A stretch of 64,000 nucleotides of DNA, from positions 1 to 64,000 of the forward strand of contig JACRJZ010000057.1 in the NCBI GenBank assembly GCA_016219875.1, read 5' to 3'. Position 1 is the first letter of the stretch. Each line of letters begins with the position of its first letter. A program made the translations under genes and the position numbers. The notes under the pieces are model-generated. The model did not search any database, was not told the DNA's origin, and saw only the letters and a list, made by a program, of their open reading frames with translations. This DNA comes from Verrucomicrobiota bacterium (GTDB lineage: Bacteria; Verrucomicrobiota; Verrucomicrobiia; Limisphaerales; JACRJZ01). Below are positions 18,016 through 26,054 of this stretch, one piece after another.

Positions 18016-21000
18016 ATGTTGCGACTGATCATGACTCCGGCCCCGACCGAGCGCATCCTGCGGTTCGTGGGCGACCGAGTGCGCTTCAGCGTGCGGACGG
18101 CGGAGGGTGCGCCCCTGCCGTCCGGCTGGCGTGTATTGCTGCGTACCAATCTGGGCCGCGCCCATGCACTGCGGCAGGAGATCATTCACTCTTACCCTGC
18201 CAAGCCGGCGCTCGCCGACGCCGCGTGGCATGACATCCCGTTGCTTCAAGCGGGCGCGGAGTGGTCGCGTGAGATCGCGCTCGTCGAGACGGGCTACTTC
18301 CGCGCCAAGGCCTACGCCGCCGATCCTCACGGCCGCCAGCACTGGGTGGAGGGTGCTGACGTCGGCGTGTCGATCCATCCCGATGCCTGCCGCACGGGCA
18401 ACACGATTTACTGCGCCTTCGTCCGCATGTTCGGCCCGACCAAGACGGCGCGGACCACGGCGGACGCGAAGCTGGAGGCGCAACTCGCGGAACTCGACCA
18501 GCGGCACTACACGGTCATTCCGCCCGCCGGCAAACTGCGCGACCTGGTCCGCGAGTTTCCGCACGTCTTCGACACGCTCGGCTGCCGCATCCTGCACTTA
18601 CTCCCGGTCACGCCCACGCCCACCGTCTTTGCGCGCTTCGGTCGGTTCGGCAGTCCGTATGCCGTGCAGGACTTGACGGCCATCGACCCGGCGCTGGTCG
18701 AGTTTGACAAGCGCACCACCGGCCTCGACCAGTTCTGCGAACTGACCTACGAAGCCCACCGCCGCGGCGGGCGGGTGTTCCTGGACATTGTCATCAACCA
18801 CACGGGCTGGGGCGCGACGCTGCAGGAGCAGCACCCGGAATGGTATCTCCGCGACGAGCGCGGCAACTTCGTCAGTCCCGGCGCCTGGGGCACAACCTGG
18901 GAAGACCTTGTCGAACTCAACCACAAGCACCCCGAGCTGTGGCAAGACCTCGCCGAAGTCTTCCTGACTTGGTGCCGCCGCGGCGTCGATGGCTTTCGCT
19001 GCGATGCGGGCTACAAGATTCCCGTCGAAGTCTGGCGCTACATCACGGCGCGGGTGCTGGAGGAGTTTCCAGAAACGATCTTCCTGCTCGAGGGTCTCGG
19101 CGGCAAATGGGAAGACACGGAGGCCCTGCTCACCGACGGTTCCATGCAGTGGGCCTACAGCGAGTTGTTCCAGAATTACTCCGGCGGCCAGGTCGCCTGG
19201 TATCTCGACTACGCTCTCCGCCAGAGCCAGCGCGTCGGCCTCTATGTCCACTACAGTGAAACCCACGACAACAACCGCCTTGCGGAAAAAGGCCGCGTGT
19301 GGTCGCTCCTGCGCAACCGCCTTTGCGCGCTGGCCAGCGCGAGCGGTGGATTCGGCTTCACTTGCGGCGTCGAGTGGCTGGCAGCGGAGAAGGTCAACGT
19401 GCATGCGTCGCGCGGCCTCTCGTGGGGCCAGCCGGACAATATCGTGCCCGAACTCGCGCAGTTGAACCGGCTGCTGCGCGAGCATCCGTGCTTCTGGGAC
19501 GGCGCGAAGCTCACCCGCCTTAGCGCACCGGATTCGCCGGTGTTCGCCCTGCGTCGCGAGGCGGGTGAAGGCGGGGCGGCCGTGGTGGTGCTGGTGAACA
19601 CGGACGTGGAACGGCAACACTCGCAGCCGCTGCCGCAGGCCAAGTTGGGCGAGGCGGACCTTGGCGGAGTGAAGAACGACTTGCTGGGACAGGCGTTGCC
19701 GAAATGGCACCGCGTGGCCGGCGAGCAAATCGAGTTCGTTCTGCCGGCCGGAGCGGCGTTCTGCATCGAAGCCGGCCCGGCCAAGCTGCCGGTCCCACCG
19801 TACGCCCGCCCGCGCGCGCAAGCGGCGTGGGCCGTCCAAGCCCTCAGCGCCATCCTGCCGCCGGAAGAGATCGGGGCCTTCGACTGGCGATGGCTCGCGG
19901 CGTGGGTGGACGAATGCCCGGCGCGGTTTCTCGGAGTCTCGACAGTGCTGGACCGCTCGCTTGTTCAACAGGACTTGCGCGCGGCTTTGGAGAGAGCAGT
20001 AGCCGCGCATCCGTTTCCGCAAGTGGTGGCGTGGCGGGTCGCAGACCGCCGCCGCATCACGCTCGTGCCGCAACGGCATTGGCTGCTGATTGAAGACAGC
20101 GCGCCGTTCCGGGCCACGCTGAACTTCGCCGACGGCGCCACGAAGCACGTCCAGTCCATCGCCGTGCGCGCCGGACACATCGCGAGTTTTGCGCCGGGAG
20201 CCGCCGCCGGGGACGCCACGCTGACGCTGGAGCGTTACGCGGCGGAACTTCCGCGCGTGGAGGCGGTGGTGCGTTTTCTGCCGCCTGACGATGTGTCGTT
20301 ATCGTGTAACGGCTATGACCGAATGCCGACACGCGAATCGGATCAGCGGGTGGTCCTGCTGACCAATGGCCGCGGGGGCATGGCCCGGTTGCGCGTCGAT
20401 CTGGGGCGGATCGTCTCCAAGTACGACTGCCTGCTGGGCGCCAACCTGCATCCCAGCGTGCCGGTGGATCGCCACGTCTTCGCCAAGCGGGCGCGGGTTT
20501 GGATCAATGCCGACGGTTTCATCACACCGCTCAACGCGGACAACTTGGTCGCGTTCGAGGCTGGTCCGCCGGCTCGGTGGCGGTTCGTGGCCAACGCGGG
20601 CGACGGGCGCGCAGTGGAGATTCAACTCGCCGCGGAAATGGCGCCGGACCAAAACACGACGGTGCTTCGGTTTCATCGCCCGGCCACGCCGCCGCGGATG
20701 GGTCGCCCGTTGCCGGACGAATGCGAGGCGAGCCTGACGGTGCGAGTCGATATCGAGGACCGCAACTTCCACTCCGAGACACACCGGAACGGCGGCGCGG
20801 AGCATCACTTCGCGTCGAACTGCCATCCGCTGCCAAGCCGCGCGGGCCTGCTTTCTGCCAAAGACCAATCCGTTGGTTTCGCTTTCACTCCGGCCGCGGA
20901 CCGGCAGCTTCGCGTCCTCTGTGACCGCGGCGCGTATCACCACGAAGCGGAGTGGTGCGAGCACGTCCCGCATCCGTTCGAGGCGACGCGCGGCCAGGTC

Positions 21001-22422
21001 GCGGAAGGCGATGCCTACAGTCCGGGCTGGTTCCAGATTCCGCTGGGCAAAGGCGACAGCGTGACGCTCGTTGTCACGGCGGAGGGGGAAGTTCAAAGTT
21101 CAAAGTTCAAGGTTCAAGGTTCTTCGCTGGAGCAGGCGACCGACACGGGAGACGCGTTGGGAGACAGGCTGGCCAAGGCCGTCAAGGCTTACGTGGTGCG
21201 CCGGGACCAGGGCAAGACAGTCATCGCGGGCTATCCGTGGTTCCTTGATTGGGGGCGGGACACGCTGATCGCCGCGCGGGGCTTGCTGGCGGCGGGCATG
21301 GTGGACGAAGTGGCTGCGTTGCTGAAAGTGTTCGGGCGTTTCGAGGAGAACGGCACGTTGCCGAACGCCATCTACGGCGACAACGCGTCGAACCGCGACA
21401 CCAGCGACGCCCCGTTGTGGTTTGGCGTGGTGTGCGAGGAGATCTCAAATCTCAAATCTCAAATCTCAAATTCGCCGAAGATAGGAGCCGAGTTTCTCGC
21501 CACGCCAGTGAATGAAAAAAGGCGTCCGCTCAGCGACGTGCTCCGTTCCATTGCCGTGAACAACATGCGCGGCACGCCCAACGGCATCCGCATGGACCCG
21601 GCGTCGGCGCTGCTTTGGAGCCCGAGCCACTTCACCTGGATGGACACCAACCATCCCGCCGGCACGCCGCGCGAGGGATACCCGGTGGAAATCCAGGCGC
21701 TCTGGATTCGGCTGCTGCGCCTGCTCGACACGCTGGGCTTGCCCGCGGAAAAGGAAACGTGGCGTGCTCTGGCGGAGCGGGCGGAAGAATCGTTGGCGAA
21801 ACTGTTCTGGCTCGAAGACCGCGGCTGGCTGGCGGACGTGTTGATTGCAAAAGCCGGCACGCCCGCGCAATTGGCCACACCGCGCGACGCGCTTCGGCCC
21901 AATTGTCTCTTCGCCGTTGCCTTTGGGTTCTTGACCGGCGAGCAGGCGCGCCGCTGTGTCGAAGCCGCGCAGCAACACTTGCTCGTGCCCGGCGCGTTGC
22001 GGAGTTTGGCGCCGCTGCCGGTGCGTCCTCCTCTGCCGGTTCACGCGGCGGATGGACGCCTGCTCAACGATCCGGCCCATCCTTACTGGGGCCGTTATGA
22101 AGGCGACGAAGACACGCGCCGCAAGCCCGCTTACCACAACGGCACGGCCTGGGGCTGGCCCTTCCCGGTCTTCTGTGAAGCGCTGGCGCGGGCTTGGGAT
22201 TGGCAACCGGCGGCGGTCGCCGCGGCGAGGTCCTATCTTTGCAGCGTCGAACAACTGATGCGGCAGGGCTGCTTGGGCCAGCTTCCAGAAATCCTCGACG
22301 GCGACGCGCCCCACACACTGCGCGGCTGCGATGCGCAGGCGTGGAGTGTGACGGAGGCGTTACGGGTGTGGCGGTTGTTGGAAGGGAAGCGGGAAGCGGG
22401 AAACGGGATACGTAATGCGTAA
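18016..22422 (+). CDS. bifunctional glycogen-debranching-type protein: GH13 alpha-amylase-like domain + C-terminal amylo-alpha-1,6-glucosidase (AGL) domain
   Basis: GH13 motifs DIVINHTGWG, GVDGFRCDAGYKIP, FLLEGLGGKWEDTE, ETHDNNR; AGL motif GYPWFLDWGRDTLIAARGL. Confidence 0.8.
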   Translation: MLRLIMTPAPTERILRFVGDRVRFSVRTAEGAPLPSGWRVLLRTNLGRAHALRQEIIHSYPAKPALADAAWHDIPLLQAGAEWSREIALVETGYFRAKAYAADPHGRQHWVEGADVGVSIHPDACRTGNTIYCAFVRMFGPTKTARTTADAKLEAQLAELDQRHYTVIPPAGKLRDLVREFPHVFDTLGCRILHLLPVTPTPTVFARFGRFGSPYAVQDLTAIDPALVEFDKRTTGLDQFCELTYEAHRRGGRVFLDIVINHTGWGATLQEQHPEWYLRDERGNFVSPGAWGTTWEDLVELNHKHPELWQDLAEVFLTWCRRGVDGFRCDAGYKIPVEVWRYITARVLEEFPETIFLLEGLGGKWEDTEALLTDGSMQWAYSELFQNYSGGQVAWYLDYALRQSQRVGLYVHYSETHDNNRLAEKGRVWSLLRNRLCALASASGGFGFTCGVEWLAAEKVNVHASRGLSWGQPDNIVPELAQLNRLLREHPCFWDGAKLTRLSAPDSPVFALRREAGEGGAAVVVLVNTDVERQHSQPLPQAKLGEADLGGVKNDLLGQALPKWHRVAGEQIEFVLPAGAAFCIEAGPAKLPVPPYARPRAQAAWAVQALSAILPPEEIGAFDWRWLAAWVDECPARFLGVSTVLDRSLVQQDLRAALERAVAAHPFPQVVAWRVADRRRITLVPQRHWLLIEDSAPFRATLNFADGATKHVQSIAVRAGHIASFAPGAAAGDATLTLERYAAELPRVEAVVRFLPPDDVSLSCNGYDRMPTRESDQRVVLLTNGRGGMARLRVDLGRIVSKYDCLLGANLHPSVPVDRHVFAKRARVWINADGFITPLNADNLVAFEAGPPARWRFVANAGDGRAVEIQLAAEMAPDQNTTVLRFHRPATPPRMGRPLPDECEASLTVRVDIEDRNFHSETHRNGGAEHHFASNCHPLPSRAGLLSAKDQSVGFAFTPAADRQLRVLCDRGAYHHEAEWCEHVPHPFEATRGQVAEGDAYSPGWFQIPLGKGDSVTLVVTAEGEVQSSKFKVQGSSLEQATDTGDALGDRLAKAVKAYVVRRDQGKTVIAGYPWFLDWGRDTLIAARGLLAAGMVDEVAALLKVFGRFEENGTLPNAIYGDNASNRDTSDAPLWFGVVCEEISNLKSQISNSPKIGAEFLATPVNEKRRPLSDVLRSIAVNNMRGTPNGIRMDPASALLWSPSHFTWMDTNHPAGTPREGYPVEIQALWIRLLRLLDTLGLPAEKETWRALAERAEESLAKLFWLEDRGWLADVLIAKAGTPAQLATPRDALRPNCLFAVAFGFLTGEQARRCVEAAQQHLLVPGALRSLAPLPVRPPLPVHAADGRLLNDPAHPYWGRYEGDEDTRRKPAYHNGTAWGWPFPVFCEALARAWDWQPAAVAAARSYLCSVEQLMRQGCLGQLPEILDGDAPHTLRGCDAQAWSVTEALRVWRLLEGKREAGNGIRNA
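21091..21122. repeat. period-7 array (gttcaaa/gttcaag) inside CDS
   Basis: gttcaaa gttcaaa gttcaag gttcaag gttc, translated VQSSKFKVQGS. Confidence 0.85.
21442..21473. repeat. period-7 array (ctcaaat) inside CDS
   Basis: atctcaaatctcaaatctcaaatctcaaattc, translated ISNLKSQISNS. Confidence 0.85.
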
Positions 22423-22498
22423 CACGTAAAACAGACCCCGGTGTAAGACCTCTTCTTCGCCGCGTGAGGCTTTTACGTTTTACGTTTCACGCCTCACT
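22380..22498. repeat. period-7 arrays between convergent genes with hairpin potential (possible bidirectional terminator)
   Basis: gaaggga agcggga agcggga aacggga tacgtaa tgcgtaa cacgtaa aac; then gtgaggc...gcctcac stem enclosing tttacgttttacgttt; cgtaaaac pairs with gttttacg. Confidence 0.65.
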
Positions 22499-23042
22499 CC
22501 AACCCTAAAATCTTTCTCCCCTCCGCCGTGATCATCGACTGGTGCCACGGCGGGTCCCAGACGATCTGGACTTCCGCTTCCTCGATGCCGTCAAGGTTGA
22601 GCAGCTTCTGCTGGGCGTCGGCCGCGATGTAGGTGCCCATGCCGCATCCCGGTGCCGTCAGGGTCATCTTCACGTTCACACGGCTGCGGCCACTGGGCAG
22701 CGGTTCGAGGACGAGGTCATAGACCAAGCCCAGATCGACGATGTTCACCGGGATTTCGGGATCGTAACACGTCTTGAGCGCGCTCCAGACTTCGGTTTCT
22801 TCGACCGGCTTCCCGGGGCCAGTGGAATCAGACTTGGGCTTCGCGGCGGCTTCCAAACCGAGGGCGTCAGCGTCCTTGCCGGCAATGCTGAACAATCCCC
22901 CCGGCGCATGAATGGTGAAACTGCCGCCGAGGGTTTGTGTGATGTCCACCGCTGTCCCCTTGGGCAAGTTGATCTTGTTGCCGTACGGGATTTGGACGGC
23001 CTCGCAATCGCGCGTGAGTTCGACAGTCTTCACTTCATACAT
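22494..23042 (-). CDS. sufT: SufT-type Fe-S cluster assembly protein (MIP18/DUF59 domain)
   Basis: MIP18-like VWSALKTCYDPEIPVNIVDLGLVYDL...MTLTAPGCGMGTYIAADAQQKL with SufT-like N-terminal extension. Confidence 0.8.
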   Translation of the reverse strand: MYEVKTVELTRDCEAVQIPYGNKINLPKGTAVDITQTLGGSFTIHAPGGLFSIAGKDADALGLEAAAKPKSDSTGPGKPVEETEVWSALKTCYDPEIPVNIVDLGLVYDLVLEPLPSGRSRVNVKMTLTAPGCGMGTYIAADAQQKLLNLDGIEEAEVQIVWDPPWHQSMITAEGRKILGLE

Positions 23043-23106
23043 AACTGGGCAGAAGATTCACCGCGTCGGGCGGGCTGTAAACCTCGGACTTGGCAGGCCG
23101 CTCAAC

Positions 23107-24888
23107 CTATTTCACAAACTCCAACACGCCGAACTTCTCCGGCGTGTGGAAGTTGCCGACCAGCGGCGGACTCCACGCCAGCCCGGCTTGATGTGCTGCA
23201 TCGCAGCGGAAGAAATTGGCGCGCCAGCGGGCGCCGGCTTGCGGTTTCGCGGCGCTGATCGACTTGAGCGGAATGCGCATCTCGCAAGTCCACACCCGCG
23301 CCGTGGAGTCGATCTTCACCGCCGATTCGAGGCCGCTGTTCCAGGCGAAATCGCGTCCCGGCAGGTCCACCATGAGGTCGAGGCGCTCGTTGGTCGGCGC
23401 CACCTGGACTTCAACGTAACGGCCCGGCTTCTGGGGATCGCTGTTGATGAACGCTTCGACCACGTCGCGGTCCCAGAGGCTGACGCCGCGTTTCTGCATG
23501 TCGTATCGCTTCTGGCCGACCAGCGGCGGATCGAAGACCGTCAGGCGCGTGAAGGGGCACTCGTAGGCGAGATAGAGAAACTCGTCCGACCACAGCGCAC
23601 GCACGGCGGTGGACAATTCCGGCATCGCGGCCCCGTCACGGCCCCGGTACTCGAGGCGGGCCACCGGCGCTCTTTGCCAGGCCGGCTCCGACAGTTTGCC
23701 GTCGGGCGTGAAGTCCGCTTCGACGCGCGCGGCCCGGGCCACCGGCGGCGGGAGCGAGTGGGCGAGCAGCTTGCGGGCGTTGTCGAAGTAAATCTTGCGC
23801 AGCACAGAGGCGGGCAGGCCGATGCTGCTGATCGTCCAATCGCCCTGAATGGGCGTCATGTGCTCCCAGTTCTTGTCGAGCGTTTCCAGCCAGCGGTATT
23901 CCTTGGCGAAGAACGTCTCGGCATCCGCGTCGGTGGGCGGTGGCTCGTTGCCGCTGGAGCCGAGGATCAACCGGCCATAGACCATGAAGTCCGTGCCGAA
24001 GAAAATCCGGTCTTGGTGCTTGAGGAAGAGCCGGCGGACGGCCTCGGGATCGTGGCGCCCGATCTCCGGGATGCGGGCGGCCAAGTCGGCCATCATGTTC
24101 GGGTAGCGGCTGAGCGATGCGTCCACCCACTCCAACTCCTCGGCGTTGTTGGCAAAGTGGACGCAGACGAAGGTGGTCTTTGGGTGCCGGACGATGACAC
24201 GGTTGAGCGCCTCCAGCATTTCCTTCCAAGGCGTGAATTTGTTCGTGTCGCCGAACCACCAATTCTTGTGGTCCTTGAGTTCCTTCCACCGCTCGTTGTT
24301 GGCATCGAACGGCTGCCAAAACGCTTTCGGGTCGGCGACGTGGATGGAGACAGGCAGGTTCAGTTCGCCGCACTTCGCCCACATCAGGTCGAGTTTGGGA
24401 TCGTCCACCTTGACGAGCTTGCCCTGGCCGTCGCGAACGTAGAGGCCGAGCGCCTTGGATTGCTTGAAGCCGGCCGCGCCCAGACGGCGGCCTTTCTCAA
24501 TCTGTTGGGCGGCCTGCACCGCGAAGTCCGGCTGGTCCCAATTGCGGTAGTCCAGCTCCATGTAGTGCAGAAAGCGCCCCGGAAAGAGCGTGTCGGTCAG
24601 GTGCTTGTTGCGCTCGAACTGGGACAGGCCGCCGTTTTGAGCGGGCGTGACGGTGCCGATGCCGAGGTTCACCGCCACGCCCAGGCCCACCGCGTCCATG
24701 ATCTTCACGGCGCGCGTGAGATGCTGGGTGGTGCAGTTGACGTGCTGGTGAAGGTCGATCAAGCGGTGCTCCGCGCGCCAGGCCTCGGCCTGCCGGCGCG
24801 CCGCCGCCGATCCGTCCAGGGTGGAACAAGACGCCGTCCAGAGAAGAGAACCGCCAGCCATGATCCAAAGAAACGCTCGTGTCTGCAT
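23107..24888 (-). CDS. amidohydrolase (TIM-barrel) lipoprotein with C-terminal CBM9/DOMON-like domain
   Basis: LIDLHQHVN metal-binding start, KTTFVCVHFANNAEELEW, RIFFGTDFMVYG; lipobox TASCS; C-term WSDEFLYLAYECPF...DRDVVEAFINSDPQKPGRYVEVQVAP. Confidence 0.75.
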   Translation of the reverse strand: MQTRAFLWIMAGGSLLWTASCSTLDGSAAARRQAEAWRAEHRLIDLHQHVNCTTQHLTRAVKIMDAVGLGVAVNLGIGTVTPAQNGGLSQFERNKHLTDTLFPGRFLHYMELDYRNWDQPDFAVQAAQQIEKGRRLGAAGFKQSKALGLYVRDGQGKLVKVDDPKLDLMWAKCGELNLPVSIHVADPKAFWQPFDANNERWKELKDHKNWWFGDTNKFTPWKEMLEALNRVIVRHPKTTFVCVHFANNAEELEWVDASLSRYPNMMADLAARIPEIGRHDPEAVRRLFLKHQDRIFFGTDFMVYGRLILGSSGNEPPPTDADAETFFAKEYRWLETLDKNWEHMTPIQGDWTISSIGLPASVLRKIYFDNARKLLAHSLPPPVARAARVEADFTPDGKLSEPAWQRAPVARLEYRGRDGAAMPELSTAVRALWSDEFLYLAYECPFTRLTVFDPPLVGQKRYDMQKRGVSLWDRDVVEAFINSDPQKPGRYVEVQVAPTNERLDLMVDLPGRDFAWNSGLESAVKIDSTARVWTCEMRIPLKSISAAKPQAGARWRANFFRCDAAHQAGLAWSPPLVGNFHTPEKFGVLEFVK

Positions 24889-24981
24889 ATCAGGATTGAA
24901 GTTGGCCGGGAAGATACTGGCGGAGGCGTGACGGAAGCCAGCTTGTTTTGCGCCGCGGCACGGAGGCGCTGCGGCGCGTGA

Positions 24982-25557
24982 TCAGGCCGGGATGGCGCCC
25001 GAAGGAATCAACGGGTTCCGTAGCGGGAGACGCAGGCGCATGTCACACCGGTCCAAGCCAGGAGCAATGCCATTGGGCAGCACCTGCTCGGTCACAAAGC
25101 CCCGGCGCTCGTAGAAACCCCGTGTCAGTTGGCTGGTGCGGAGCGCCACGTCGCGCAAGCCGGGATGGGCAGCAATGCGCCCGAGGCGGGCGTCCAGGAG
25201 CAGGCGACCCAGTCCGGAGTGATGGTACGGCCTTGAAACCATGCCCCAGCAAAGGTCGGCCGTAGCTGTTCCCGGGGCGACGGCGTAGCCGCCGCACGCC
25301 ACCAGGGCACCGGTTTCATCCTCCACCACAACATAGGGACCGGGCAGGGCCGCCAGGAAGGCGGCGAATCCCTCCCGCTCGGCCGGGTGGAAGAACTCCG
25401 GCACGTTGGACTCGAAGACAGCAAGACAGGCGGCGAGATCGCCGGGAGAATAGTCGCGTACGCGCATGGAAAGCTGCTGGGCGCCTGTTTGGACGCCTAC
25501 GATCGGAGGCCAACGACCCAGTTCAGCGATCCGGCGCACGGGACGCGTGGATTGCAC
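24982..25557 (-). CDS. GNAT family N-acetyltransferase
   Basis: VVEDETGALVACGGYAV...LCWGMVSRPYHHSGLGRLLLDARLGRI; RGFYERRGFVTEQ. Confidence 0.85.
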   Translation of the reverse strand: MQSTRPVRRIAELGRWPPIVGVQTGAQQLSMRVRDYSPGDLAACLAVFESNVPEFFHPAEREGFAAFLAALPGPYVVVEDETGALVACGGYAVAPGTATADLCWGMVSRPYHHSGLGRLLLDARLGRIAAHPGLRDVALRTSQLTRGFYERRGFVTEQVLPNGIAPGLDRCDMRLRLPLRNPLIPSGAIPA

Positions 25558-25605
25558 CCACGACGCTCGCCCCGGGTTCGCAGCAGCGCATAGTTGGCCA
25601 CAAGT

Positions 25606-25986
25606 TCATCGCTTCTGCTTTCTGAAACTCTCCGACTCTCCGAAGGGCAAGCTTACCTGACCAGCGAATTTCTCGACGCGTATCGACCAGGCACTGGTCT
25701 CGACCAGACTCGCTTGTCGCCCAAAGCCGTCGTCGAAGATGAGAGCGTCATAGAGACACACCGACGGACGCTCCGCATCAAACTTCCACCGTCCTGAGTT
25801 GGTGCGATTCGTCGTGGCAGACATGAATACCTGATCGTACGTGCCATCTCGCCGCAAATGGAGAGTCTCGATCCCGTATCCTCGCTTCGCTTGGTATTGG
25901 CCCGGAACCTCACTCGCTGTCGGCTTGCTGCATGAAGTAACAAACGCGACGAGGAATATGGCTGAAGAAGTCCGGAGCGCGCTCAT
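25606..25986 (-). CDS. small lipoprotein, hypothetical
   Basis: MSALRTSSAIFLVAFVTSCSKPTAS (lipobox), ~126 aa; tail of the listed ORF 25606-28020 whose upstream part is antisense noise. Confidence 0.55.
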   Translation of the reverse strand: MSALRTSSAIFLVAFVTSCSKPTASEVPGQYQAKRGYGIETLHLRRDGTYDQVFMSATTNRTNSGRWKFDAERPSVCLYDALIFDDGFGRQASLVETSAWSIRVEKFAGQVSLPFGESESFRKQKR

Positions 25987-26017
25987 GTGGCCCAACATTA
26001 CAGTATGCCGACAGGGC

Positions 26018-26037
26018 CAGTTCCCCGAAAGGAACTG
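26018..26037. terminator. short stem-loop downstream of the CotH gene
   Basis: cagttcc-ccgaaa-ggaactg, 7-bp stem; no obvious T-tract. Confidence 0.25.
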
Positions 26038-26054
26038 CGATTGGGATTGGAAAG

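Noticed and set aside
21091-21473. CRISPR array
   Set aside because: Repeat units are 7 nt with no spacers and lie within a CDS; no cas genes.
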